Positions 11,434 to 22,886 of a stretch of DNA of 64,000 nt are shown in pieces. The stretch comes from Owenia fusiformis. Its lineage: Eukaryota > Annelida > Polychaeta > Sabellida > Oweniidae. Position 1 is the first letter of the stretch; each line of letters opens with the position of its first letter. A program made the position numbers and the translations under genes. The notes under the pieces were generated by a model, which saw only the letters and a list, made by a program, of their open reading frames with translations, was not told the DNA's origin and searched no databases. The stretch is from assembly GCA_903813345.2 (NCBI GenBank), contig CAIIXF020000004.1:30753985-30817984 (forward strand), given 5' to 3'.

Positions 11434-12898
11434 CTTGGAATTCTTTCCGCGAAGCACTGACACTAGCGACAATGTTAGCAATGTGCCCAAGGACGGTAGC
11501 GAACAGTAACAAACTTGCCACCAGTTCAAAGATCACAAATAAATATTCTTCCTTCCTTTCTGGTCGAGGTAGTTCTCCAATAGTAGTAAGCGTTAATACG
11601 CTCCAGTAGAGAGAATTCAAATATACAAACACAACTTCCTTTTCTTGGACTGTCGAGTTCCTATCAACTATTAAATAATTCTGTTCGTAATTTGAGTTGG
11701 AAATATTTGGCATTACGAGGTGAATAAGCGATGCGTTCCAATGAAAAATAGCTAGCAGATAGTGTAACACTTTAGATGAGCGAATAGTATTTGGATAATT
11801 TGTATGTCTTTCTGTTCTGTCGAGGAAATTCCAGAAACGATATATCTTCACTAATCTAAAGAATCTAAAAATTGATTGAAATCCCGCCGAGAGGTATAAA
11901 AAATCTAAAGGAAGTAAGCATAAAAGATCGATGTAAAATATAGTGGTATTCATATAATGTATCCGTAGTTTCGTACTATCCGTTTGCAGTACTCCATCCT
12001 CTAGATATCCAGTCCGGAAGTGAAACGCTATATCCATCATATATAACAGGTCTGCGAAATAATCCAAAGTAAACCATATAGCGACAGTTTCTTCTCTAAT
12101 TTCGTCAAAAGCCGATCTATATATGATGACCCAGAAATTGTACAAGAATGCTAGACTTATAACTAATGACCACCAATACGCTAATCTTCCAGCAGGGTCA
12201 AACACAAACGTCCATTTACAACCTTCTTTCACGGTTACATTTGTCATTGTTTCAATACTTTCTAATTTCTTTTTACCGCCAAATTTTTCGTGGAGTTCTT
12301 TGCGACGTATTTTTCGCACGTTGACGTTATGGACATTATGTGACGACATCGTGTCGTTTGAGCGAGCCTTATTTAAAAATGCGACTTCTTCTTTGGAATA
12401 ACTTAAATTTTTTCTACCTGTGACTCGATTAACTATATCAATTAAACTTTGTTTTGAACTAGACCTTGTCCGAGCCCGTTGTTCTATAACCTTTCCCGTG
12501 TATACTGGCGAAGATAGGTTTATTTTTCCACTAGAGCTGAGTCTAGCGCCAATGAGCTTAGTTCTATCACCTCGAGGTGTTCCTGGGCTTGGACTACTCC
12601 CGGGACCCGGGAGCATTCTTGGCCCATTAGCAGTTACAATATGAGAGTGGTGAAGGTCGTTATCCATACTATCTCCATCGTGACTTAACGTCAAGTTATC
12701 CGACATTCCAACCGAAAGATCGTCTCCTTCTCGATCATATACTCCGTTTTCTGCTCCTCCCGGGTCTTTTCCATTCGTACTCAACACAGAGATATCATTA
12801 AGCTCATCATCGTCTGAGCGATCACCGTTTGAGCAAGGGGTGTATTTGACCGCCTGGCTCGAGCTACTAGTGCGGCGTCGTAAAGGTAAAACGCTCAT
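11434..12898 (-). CDS. CNGL: Cyclic nucleotide-gated (CNGL-type) channel, exon with N-terminus and S1-S6
   Basis: This exon encodes the cytosolic N-terminus and full membrane domain of a cyclic nucleotide-gated cation channel subunit. Counting from the ATG at 12898, residues 1 to about 235 are Ser/Gly/Pro- and Arg-rich and look disordered. S1 lies at about 242-260, S2 at 272-292, S3 at 319-337, S4 at 343-359, S5 at 375-396, the pore helix and filter at 425-442, and S6 at 450-477. S4 has spaced Arg/Lys residues (FRFFRLVKIYRFW). The filter reads TLTTIGE; its Glu is the cation-site residue of CNGA-type pores. The segment after S6 (SASRKEFQ) leads into the C-linker. The exon ends at a consensus donor (CAAG/GTAAGT, intron from 11433) in phase 1. 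In-frame Met codons exist up to 13012, but 12898 has an A at -3 and the residues upstream resemble nothing known. The CNGL rather than CNGA assignment rests on the C-linker wording in the next exons. Confidence 0.92.
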
Positions 12899-13054
12899 GT
12901 TTACCCGATTTGTCTCCTTACCCCATATATGACAAGCGTAAATGTATATAGTCACACATATATAATCCAAATCTCGCACAAAAGTGGTAGGAGCCAGTAT
13001 ATACGTGAGCAAGTCTCGAGCTGAATAGCTCTGCTGTCGTCATCGGAATTCAAT
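12899..13054 (-). other. Probable 5' UTR part of the CNG exon, with an upstream ORF
   Basis: A strong acceptor (TTCTTTTTATTTTCAG, last intron base 13055) suggests that the exon starts at 13054 and that at least one more 5' exon lies to the right. Between it and the chosen start codon, an ATG at 13043 opens a 41-codon ORF in another frame that ends at 12918, 20 bases before the main ATG. Such a uORF could damp translation; that is inference. If an upstream exon splices here in the main frame, the true start could instead lie further upstream. Confidence 0.45.
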
Positions 13055-13119
13055 CTGAAAATAAAAAGAATCAATATTATAGAATACTAATATAATTGCA
13101 AATTATTTGACAATATGTT

Positions 13120-13171
13120 GTCAATGGGTTTGGCGAGGCCGTCAATCAATGGGTTTGACGAGGCCGTCAAT
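13120..13171. repeat. Tandem direct repeat of about 26 bp
   Basis: Two adjacent copies share CAATGGGTTTG-CGAGGCCGTCAAT with a single substitution (GGC against GAC). Confidence 0.8.
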
Positions 13172-15177
13172 GATTTCGTACACGTACGTTTTAAAATTTC
13201 CCAGAATGCATCGGGACGCATGAGTGTAAACGCATGCGCGACGTATTGATCTTACTATAATACGCTGAAAAATGCGATGGCATGATTTTGATGAACAGCA
13301 AGTGCAAGACGTGTTTTGAAATATACGCGCAACGCATCGAAGTGTAATTTTGTGAATGATAATTGCTATATATACAATACTCCTACAGGTATACATTTAA
13401 CCTGATTATCGATTTCCCGTATAAGTGTCACTTACAGCTTATATACATTTGCGTACATTGCATATCAAATATCATAAGTTATAATTACAATGAGTTGAAG
13501 ATAATAGGGGGGATTTATTGCTTATATTTATTATCATATTATTTTTATTGCTTAAAGTTTATTATACAAAAAATGAATAGACCAATATATATACAAAACT
13601 GCAAAAGAGAAAGGACCAAATTATTTTACTGTACATAAGAAAAAGAAAACTTCTACACACCGGTCGAGAAAATAAGCCCAAATATCCCTTACCCTTATCT
13701 ATGGGGAAAAGAATGCCTGACACCGCCATTCTTTTATCTCGTTGACAAAATCTGTACTGAATTACTCGTGTGATTTTATCTTAAATGTTATATTCGTTTA
13801 AGAGGCTATACTTCTCATCCAAAATATAGATAAGAACATATTTGAAATCCGATAAAATAAGAATCTTATGCAATCGACATACTTTGACAAGAACATTTTT
13901 CATTTGATTTATCGTATTTCGAAGCCTGAAAAACAATGTCATGTAGGAACTTATAAATTGCACTTTGGAATTAATAAATCAGGTGCAATTTATACAAATA
14001 CTCTTCAACTTGAAATTTGTATTACTTCGGAAAATATTTTTTCAAATATGTTGATTGTATTAGCAAACATATTTTATTTATTTTATAAATAAAATATTCT
14101 AGGTTTATTTAATTTGAGCATAACAGACTAATATATTGATCTCATTAATGAGAATAGTCTAAAAAGTATATTGTTGCGCATTATTAAAATAATTTGTAGC
14201 CCTGGATGCAATCTCAGCAAATGACAAAATAATTCTAGGGATAAATAAGAGTCGTAAATTCTTGATGTCCCAATCTGCTGTAATATCAACAGATGAACTA
14301 TCTGAACAACTAAAATGATAAAATGCAATTGAACTTGCACTAATGAGCGAACCTAGATTTTTACGACACTTCAAAGGAGTAACCGTACATATATGTACGT
14401 TTGATTAGTCTACAAAGTCACGTGGTATAAAACGAGGACGAGAAGTGGGAAATTGTAGTTCATCTTGTACGTGTGATCCCCAAAACGCAATTCATGCACT
14501 TTTGATTAATTAAAAGTCACGTGATGTTAAACGAGAACTAAAACGTTGTGGTTGATCTCGTTCATGCTATCATTAAATCATTTCATATGGAATACGCAAT
14601 GTGATTCGGTAATCAGTTATAACCCTTTGAAGTCCAACATGCATGCATTACATGTACACCTCACGTTTTCTGTATGTGCTAGTATGGATCTTACGCGTAA
14701 ATTAAAGGTATTTAAAGGTAATTAAAGGCTTATTCAGCATTTGTGAGTGTGTCGGGAAAATGTCCCCTTATGAATTTCTTATTATCAATTTAGTCATTTT
14801 AACAATTTGACGTATAGCATTGTCGTGTATCGTATTCATATTGCCAATGGGTAGTAAATGATGTCAAGAATACGTATTTATTCCAACTGAGTCAATTTGA
14901 TGTCGTATTGATTGAAAGTGGTAGCGTTACTTTATCATCAGGCTAAAAAAATCAAGGGTAACACTCAACACCTAAAAAGTGCGTATTCAACGATTGATTG
15001 GAGATCAATACAACAAAACAAACACATGGAGTAGGAAGTTAAGGAACAAAGGACCGGTACTCAATAATGATATTTATTATATACCCAATATGTAACACTA
15101 ATCCTGATTGGTCAATACCTAGTCACGTGTTCCGAAATAGATTTACTTTTTCCCTCGGAAAGTTATATTCCCTCAAA
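13172..15177. other. Gene-free AT-rich stretch upstream of the CNG exon
   Basis: No recognisable coding region. If the CNG gene has further 5' exons or a promoter they could lie here or beyond, but I cannot place them. Confidence 0.25.
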
Positions 15178-15280
15178 TGTGACGTCAGCGGGAATATACA
15201 TTTGAACTATTGCCCGCTGACGTCACAATTGCAAGTTCTATTACCCTTGGAAACGTCTGCGCATCATCACTGCGCAGACG
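15178..15280. repeat. Two adjacent hairpins, one with paired CRE sites
   Basis: TGTGACGTCAGCGGG (15178-15192) and its exact reverse complement (15213-15227) form a 15 bp stem with a 20-base loop; each arm contains the cAMP-response consensus TGACGTCA. A second perfect stem, CGTCTGCGC (15254-15262) with GCGCAGACG (15272-15280), follows. These may be parts of a foldback transposon related to the hairpin at 15606-15776, which shares ATTCCCTC- and ACTATTGCCC-type blocks. Confidence 0.7.
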
Positions 15281-15605
15281 AAAAACAGAAAAATGAAGGA
15301 TGAGCACAAACACAAATCAACTCCGTTCACCATGACAGACGTGCGTGAACGATACAGTATAGGCAACGTGTATAAAGTTCCCTTAACTCAATACGTCTGT
15401 GTAATTTCAAGTGTTATGATAATCTGTTCCGCGTGTTAAACGCGATTGAATTTGTCAAGTGAGAGTCGCAGAGGCAAAAATTTATGTTGAGCATCTGACG
15501 TCACAGCTTATAATGCTAACAATGGACCCGGGGAGGGGGCTTTCTAAGCCTTTTTGGCATTCGCAGAGGAAACGGGACAAGAGTCAGTATAGGGTATATA
15601 ATAAA

Positions 15606-15776
15606 ACAAATAGTGACTGCCTAATTTCGAGCAATAGTGTAAATGATTTCCCCTTGGGAATATCCTCTACAATGTACTATTCCCTCAGCCTGCGGCTTCT
15701 GGAATAGTACATTGTAGAGGATATTCCCTCGGGGAAATAATTTACACTATTGCCCTCAATGGCAGTCACTATTTGT
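15606..15776. repeat. Long imperfect hairpin, arms of about 76 bp
   Basis: The left arm starts ACAAATAGTGACTGCC and the right arm ends with its reverse complement. The arms stay paired through CAATAGTGTAAAT, TTTCCCC, GGGAATATCCTCTACAATG and TACTATTCC with roughly ten mismatches, leaving a GC-rich loop (CTCAGCCTGCGGCTTCT). A foldback MITE is most likely; a transcript would form long double-stranded RNA. Confidence 0.85.
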
Positions 15777-16686
15777 ATAATATATATTCAGTAGTAAACC
15801 TCATATGATACGTGTATTAATAAAATTAAAAACACACATCATAAAAACGTATACGTACATACAGATTAACAAACGTACATACTGAATAAAATATATTACT
15901 AGTAACCAATTCCAGCCAAAATACGTAAAGGTAAAAATGGTGATATGATAATTAATGTAACTTAAAGAACATAAAAATAAGACAATGAGTCAATCTTGTG
16001 ACATTTATACAAGATTTATTGCACTAAGAGTTCATAAATATTGATATATAGAAAAATATTCCCGTGGAGAAAATCAGTGCGAAATTTTGCATACAAAAAG
16101 GATAAGAATAGAAACAATAAAATACAGGAAATTGACATCCAGAAGCGGCATGAACATGTACTGAGAATAATCGAAAAAAGAAACGGTTATCTACGTACAT
16201 TACGCGCATGCGTATAATGGCCGTAACAAAAACGATACCTGCGGCAAAAGGGATGACATAAGTGTGGGAATGAACACATTGATATTCTAAAGAAAAAGAA
16301 AAAGTAATAAAAAAGATGACTCAGTTATAATTTATTTCTTTTGATCTTCTTTGTTTTATTTAACCGAGTATTCTATGAGCAATGTGTCTTATCTTAATGT
16401 TTTTAATTGTGACATAAAGATGACTATTTCTTATGATTCAACACTGATGAGTAACGAGTTGTTTTTTTAAATTCAAAAGCAAAGCAACATCTGCTAATAA
16501 TCGCCTATATTCATTAAAGTTAGTATGAATAAAATGGATGATATAAATTAAAATTGATGTGTTTCATTGTTGAATTATTTGAATCATGAAGACATAATCA
16601 TGGTTATTGTCACAAAACATTTAGATAAGACAAATCACTTACAATGCCAGTCATGTATGGGGTATTATTTCTTATTCAAGTTAAAT
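15777..16686. other. Gene-free stretch
   Basis: AT-rich with no recognised feature. A GCGCATGCG palindrome lies near 16203. Confidence 0.25.
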
Positions 16687-16988
16687 CAAGGAGGATTGGC
16701 TCCCAAAATCGAAACTGATATTTTCCAACAAGTAAAACGCCTAAAATTCGTTATTTTCTGAAATTATAGCCGATTATGAAGTCAACACAGTTCAAAAGAT
16801 TCGAACCAATATCTCGATCATTTCTTCTGAGTTTTGGAAATTTTCGTTAGGAAATAAGACCAAAATTCACGATTCAAATGTTGAAGTGAACAAAATGGCG
16901 GCTATTGGAATTCAAATTTTGAAGCACGACATCTCCATATATGGGACAGAACATCGATGTTGCACTCCGGGAGCCAATCTTCCTTGAA
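16687..16988. repeat. Weak inverted repeat
   Basis: TCAAGGAGGATTGGCTCCC at the left and GGGAGCCAATCTTCCTTGA at the right are inverted copies about 300 bp apart. The interior shows only patchy pairing, so this may be an old MITE. Confidence 0.45.
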
Positions 16989-19152
16989 GTTAAATGTTAG
17001 ATACACAGATTATAATTTATTGTGATAATGTTTTTTGAATGGTAGATAGAGGGTATACGACACTGTTTATTTACATTATTTTGGGGATATTTGGGGTTTG
17101 TTTTCCTTATGGTCGGTTGTACATGTACTTGTAAATATTTCATTTTCCTGCTCTTTTTAACACATAATATTGTTAATTTCCTGTCTGTACGAATGCGCGT
17201 ATTACTTATAAACCAAGTTGACTTTTGGATACACAGCTTATAAATCATGAAAAGAATACATGGACTAAAACTCAAATAATTTATATATCATTTCTTTTCG
17301 ATTCGATTCGATTCTATTTAACACGGTTTTCTTTGAATTTCTTTCACAGGATGGCCACTCCTATCGGATCTCAACGTATGAATCTAGATAATCCCCGTAA
17401 ATTGCAATTTAATCACGAGCGTAATGATTTTCTAATTACATACAAATCATTAATGTTTTCATAATCGCAAATAAAGCAAAGGATATTGTCGACAGAGAAC
17501 AAAGAGTTTTATTGAATTCGATGTAATTGCTTTTTTAATTTGAATGAACCGAAAAATTGTGCATGAATCGTAAAGGGCTAGTTCGATATTAAATTATTCA
17601 ACTATGATATAAGTAAATGTTGTAAATGTGAACGGCGTTCATAAAGGAGCGACTCTTATTTCACCCTATGAGAAGTGAACAGAGACTTTTATTAGACCCT
17701 ATGAGAAGTGATCGGATTCCAATCATATTGATAAAGCCAAGGATAAAAAATGGGACAAAAATCAAACAAGTAAAGCATCACTGAACCGGTTGGGCCTCAT
17801 AATCATACTTCCGAATATAAAGAATCCGTATTAGACGACCTAGAGATTTCTTACCATGGGCCCTCATATCCGTAGCCATTTCTCATTACAACGTGATTTG
17901 CATGTGTGTCTGGAGATTTAAAGTGAAAGTGAATCCCGTCATAAGAATGCAGGGACGTATCGCAAAAAGCTCGCGCACGCATTGTTACACATTTTGTGGC
18001 GTAATCCAGAGGATCCTCGCTTTTAACATGATAGAATGTGACGTTTTTGAGAAAAATGTACACACATGAAAATCCTTTCGTCCTCCACATTTACCTCTAT
18101 ATCTCAAAACATTTTAGACGAATAACTCTGATATCATATATATATTGTTAATGGGCTAGGAGCATCATAAAACACGAATCAATTGATATTTTAGGTGAAA
18201 TAAATATACGTGTTGCTGTGCTTAAAAATAGGCGAATGGCGTAAATTAGCCCTATTTTAATGAATTTTGAAAACCTTTCGTCCTCCACTTTTCCACATAC
18301 AACAGAAAACACATACATTTGTGAACAAAATCAACTATTTATTAATAAACTACAGTTTAGGAGCAAAATAATCATGTATGATTTATTAAAAATTGATCTC
18401 GTATTTTTTGTTTAATGTACACCTGAAAAGTTGAAGGTACCAAAAATGAGCAAAAAAGGTCGCTGTCAACAGATTCTATTTTTCAGACTCTATGACGTCA
18501 CAATATGGGACGCTTACTAAAATTCATCCTTTTAAATAAAACTTCCATCTACCTTTATCAAGACGGAAAATAAGTATAATAGTCATATATTGTTTGAGTT
18601 ATGAGCGTTTAAAGACGAAAAATAATTCAACATGTAACGTGTCAACATGGGATATTTGCCAGATGTTTTGGTAAAAAACTCTTTTTTAAAAACGAACGCG
18701 CAAAAAATGTGAACGGAGTGTAGTTGATCTAAAATCTTCAGCGAAACAGCTTTAAAATGATATATAACTTTAATTAGAATATTATCTTATAATCCGGGGA
18801 ATCAAAGTTACATTCACGCGATACCCTTAAAAAACAAATGCGCCACCTTTTTGCGACACGTCAGTCTATTAAATTGGGAACATATGGCATGCACTTACAG
18901 CATATTTTTTGATCGCATGTATTTTGATCACTTCGTATAGGGTGTGTTGACGAATATATGTGCACATATGTTATCAGACGGTCCACACGGTTTAGGTTTA
19001 GTTAAGAGACTTGATAAAATTGAAAAATACTATAAGCAAAAACACAGGGATGAAAACAAATTGCTGACATATCAAACTCTGATCCATCATATAATGAAAA
19101 CAACTTCTAGCACACGTCTTTTCCAACCATTTGGTAACTGAAATCATAGATA
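16989..19152. other. Gene-free stretch
   Basis: No coding region seen. Minor direct repeats occur: CCCTATGAGAAGTGA twice near 17665-17715, and CCTTTCGTCCTCCAC twice near 18072 and 18276. Confidence 0.25.
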
Positions 19153-19363
19153 CAGGGTGGCCCAAAAATCTCGGACAAATGAACAATTTACCATTAATAT
19201 TCAAACATCTGACAAAAAATTTGTAGTCAGAATTAGCTGAAGTATTTGACTGATAAAATATGCCTATCCTTAAGTTTCTGTAAAAAAAGTTCATGTCAAT
19301 ACCATAATGTTATGATACTTTTTTGCCTTCTAACAAGGTTGCAAAATTTTTTGGCCCACCCTG
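19153..19363. mobile_element. Short mariner-like MITE
   Basis: The ends CAGGGTGGCCCAAAAAT and ATTTTTTGGCCCACCCTG are inverted and flanked by TA on both sides (19151-19152, 19364-19365). The 211 bp element has no coding capacity. Its ends resemble those of the element at 2465-4009, but the interior differs. Confidence 0.8.
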
Positions 19364-19799
19364 TATATCCAGAGTAAGAGTTGAGTTTGACGGCATTCGA
19401 GGGATTGTATAGTTAGATGGTAAGTTCATCAAGAATATTAAAACTGCCACTATTTAAAACTTTGTGACAAAGTTTTGTTCCGGGTTTTAATTAAATAAAA
19501 GCATATAATGACGTCTCGAGGGAACTCTGGAATACTTCAAAGCTAGTTAAAGATTCTTTGCCTTAAGTTCGCACTTGACCTATCGGATCTAACACCACTA
19601 AATTGTGAGATCTAACGCTGCTAAATTGTTCTCCCCTGGGTAACAAAGGAACGCGAAGTAATTTACTAGAACTGTAACTGTTGTTTATGAACCCAAAGCA
19701 CATTAATTCAATAATACGAACCGAAAGATTTGAATCAAAGATAAACCAAGAGCAAAAGCCATTGTAAAAAATAACCCATAGGGGATTATAATTATACAC

Positions 19800-20703
19800 T
19801 AGAGGTCGCAACGGTACTGAAAACCAGTACCGGTAACCGTCACGCTAATAACCGTACCGTTACCGAAATACCGGTAAAAATTTGTAAGATAAAATGCCAA
19901 TGCGCTGACACCCCCACTTTGTTCCTAACTCTCTCCGTAGCTTCTCGAGTCTATATGCATACTGATGAACTTCACGAAACTTTTTCGAACTAGTAAGTAA
20001 AAATACGGTGAAATGTCTTTTGTGTAGTACCAAACTTAAATTTTATGGTGGTAGCACATCAGAAAATGAGGACCCATTTATTTGGAATCCATAAGAAAAC
20101 AGTTACTGAAGCGAAATCTCCCAGTGCTTTGTCCTTGAAGCAATCTTCTCTGAAGAAAGTTTAGATCTATGTCAGCTTTGAATTCCAAATCCAGGATCCC
20201 TTTAATGACTTTACAAAAGGATCAACACAGCAATGCCCCGAATGTGTGCCATGGACTTAAGGTCATTAAGTCTGGTAGAAGGTAAGGGTTTCAGACACCT
20301 CATGCAAGAGGTAAAGCCAAGTTACCCAGTGCCAACTGCAAACACGATTAAAAGGTACTTGTTCAAGGAATACGCTGACATAATGGAAAAGACTATTAAG
20401 CGTCTGTCTGGAATGGTCGTAGCTATAACCACTGATGAAGCTACTACACCCGAACTGCCAAACATGGACATCACACCTGAACTGCCAAACATGGAAATCA
20501 CACCTGAACTGCCAAACATGGACATCTAAATGTCTATGTAAATGTACGCATCGTGAAAGTGGAAATTAAACGAAATAATTAAAAAACGGCGTGTCCTTTA
20601 TACCCCCGGGGATTATCGTCGGTTAACCGGTTAATAATTTCAATACCGGTAAATGCTCACTTCCGTACCGAAACCGTATAACCGGAATTACCGTCAGCCT
20701 CTA
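19800..20703. mobile_element. hAT transposon relic with 8 bp target duplication
   Basis: The element starts TAGAGGTCGCAACGG and ends CCGTCAGCCTCTA (imperfect inverted termini typical of hAT elements). It is flanked by exact 8 bp copies of TTATACAC at 19792-19799 and 20704-20711. Sub-terminal regions hold repeated ACCGGTAA / TTACCG motifs. At 904 bp it is far shorter than an autonomous hAT element and contains only fragments of the transposase gene. Confidence 0.9.
20014..20529 (+). pseudogene. hAT transposase fragment with BED zinc finger (frameshifted)
   Basis: The first part encodes a BED-type zinc finger: CLLC at 20014-20025, then, after a +1 frame change, HLFGIH at 20075-20092, so the finger is broken. 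Stops follow. A second open part (20233-20529) reads CAMDLRSLSLVEGKGFRHLM, the conserved block that follows the BED finger in hAT and ZBED transposases, and then a TTDEATT segment near the position of the family's first catalytic Asp. The reading then falls into a 27 bp in-frame repeat (TPELPNMDI three times) and stops. The catalytic core and the dimerisation domain are missing, so no active enzyme can be made. Confidence 0.82.
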
Positions 20704-20711
20704 TTATACAC

Positions 20712-21220
20712 GTTTCAAGTATACGTTCCTCAAAAGAGTGCTGATTGAACCTCCCTATTTTCTTTTTTAAATAGCAACTGTGTATATCCACAATTTTAAC
20801 AACATGAATGTTAACACTGATGAATGCCCTGAAATGAAACACTATATTTTACGGGCGCCGTAACAACGAGGTTGCGAGTTCGAGACGCGTGTGCTCCTTG
20901 TGTTTATTCATTTATAGTAGGTTGAAAGTAAAAACGGGAAGTATTCCGAGGCATCTTTGGATATACATCAACAATCAGGATATTCATTATACAGGAAGGT
21001 TGTATTCTTATCAATGTATTTTATATGGATTTAGTTTATTTACGTTCTGTTACAGCATTGATAACTTAGTAGGGTTGTTTTTATTCTAATATGACACGTT
21101 TCAGTCGGGGTATTCTTCCGATGGAAGTCTATAACGAGTTAACGGTGATGCCATTTAAAGACTACATCAGATTGTAATCGGACAGTTATGTTTTGAATTG
21201 TAATGTTATATATACTTGTA
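20712..21220. other. Gene-free stretch
   Basis: No feature recognised. A GGTTGCGAGTTCGAGAC motif near 20870 resembles a tRNA B-box, but no tRNA cloverleaf can be drawn. Confidence 0.25.
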
Positions 21221-22191
21221 CAGTGCGTATCAAAAAACGCAAAAAATTGTTATCTCGATCGGAAAAGCACAAAACCAGTGATAACAGCATTGATTTCATC
21301 CAATGCACCATAAAGTCATGCGTCTCCTCATTCCAATGGTGTATCATGGGTTGACATCGGGTTGTGGTTAGGCGAGTAATCATTAATTTATCTTATCAAA
21401 TTTATCTTGGGATTTATAAAGTCATAAACATCGCGAAAGTCAGTGTACGGGACCCGATGCAAAATTGGAAGACATAAAACCAATGATGACTGCATCCTTT
21501 TCATTCAATGTAGCAAAAAGCCAAACTACTCCTCTTTGCAAGAAAATGTCATTTATTCACACGGAGTCATGGCTGGCTGAATAATCATTAATTTCGCAAA
21601 GCTGGGCAAAATTCAGACCCAAGTTTTAAACATTGCAAAAGTCAGTGCACGGGACATAAGGGCTATCGGAAAAAGGTATGACAGGTGTGGCATAGACAGT
21701 AAAGTGTTCATACTCATACTCTTGCAAGAATACATGCTATACCCCTCCAGATTGCCACCACTTCTTAGCACACAAAGATGCGCTCATCTCTCAAAGTCAT
21801 GCATGGTTGAGATCTGAGTCATCTGTGGGTTAAGGCGGAGAACTGCAGCCCATTAAAGCAATTCTCTCTCGAGTTTTTTCAATATCTGGTGGAGAAAAGG
21901 TAACACTCTGCTCATTTGAAAAAGTCACAAAGATTCTGGTCAGGAGGACTTCAACAGCATTTATGCCTTGCACTGACCTTTGCAATATCTGAAACTCAGT
22001 CCAGAGCCGAATTTGACCCAATGTGCAAATGGAAGGATTTCTCATCCAACCATGACCACATGTGAATGAATGACATTCTCATTGCAAAGATGAGGGACGT
22101 GGCTTTGGTACAGCGATTGAAATTGATGTAGTCATCACTAGTTTTGTCATTACACGAGATAACTGCTTGTTGCGTTTTTTGATACGCCCTG
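21221..22191. mobile_element. TA-flanked foldback element with nested repeats
   Basis: The termini CAGTGCGTATCAAAAAACGC and GCGTTTTTTGATACGCCCTG are inverted and flanked by TA. Inside, a unit of about 165 bp recurs (GAGTAATCATTAATTT ... AAAGTCAGTGTACGGGAC near 21375-21450, and a variant near 21575-21650), and a third copy near 21965-22110 lies in reverse orientation. No transposase was recognised. It is probably a non-autonomous Tc1/mariner-type foldback. Confidence 0.75.
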
Positions 22192-22744
22192 TAAAGGTTA
22201 ATACTATATTTAGATTCAGTAAGCAAACCAAGGGAAACATTAACCTTATTACCTCAGGAATTTTTCAACAAAATTGCTCGTACGTTGACAATTAGGTTTC
22301 AAATTGTGCTATAGGCTTAACTTTAACTTGTCAAACTGTAACCCATCGAGACCATTAATTGGCAAAAAACGAAAATTAATGCTTTTTACTTGGGGTAAAA
22401 ATGCTGTGTCGGTATCCTCTGTTTTTTGTCTTGACCTGATGGATTTAAACCAGATGTGAAGATGTACATTAGGCCCCGGATGAACTTTTAACATTCTATT
22501 GTTAACTTTATTATATTTGCCCTCAAAGCATGTCACTTGACTTATATTGATACTATGTTTTTTGATTCGATATATTTATTTCGCAACAATAATGCCTCGA
22601 GGACTTTATTCATCTTGGTAGGAGTAAAAGCTATTGAAAACGGTGCCATATTATCACACTATAAAATGTGCAATTTGTTTTTTAACTTCCCAAGGGCAGG
22701 ATAGTGACATGGCTATATTTGCATATGTTTTCAGCGTAACTATA

Positions 22745-22886
22745 ATGCCTGGGTCACATTTGCTCCGATCCATCGGCTGGCGCCCGGCCGATTGAGTGTA
22801 TTGCTCAATATTGTATTCAACTTTGAACAAAATACTCAATCGACCGGGCGCCGTAGTGAAAATCGGGGCAAATGTGACCAAGGCAT
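22745..22886. mobile_element. GC-rich foldback MITE (in duplication copy 1)
   Basis: ATGCCTGGGTCACATTTGCT to AAATGTGACCAAGGCAT, with inner arms GGCGCCCGGCCGATTGAGTG and ACTCAATCGACCGGGCGCC around a TTGTATTCAA loop. The whole 142 bp can fold as one hairpin. The left flank is TA. A partial second copy (CGGCCGGGCATCGGCCGG ... AGCAAATGTGACC) follows at 22888-22954. Confidence 0.85.

Noticed and set aside
20862-20895. tRNA-like B-box (GGTTGCGAGTTCGAGAC), also a weaker one near 54922
   Set aside because: No acceptor or anticodon stem can be drawn and the A-box is missing; chance or remnant of a tRNA-derived repeat.
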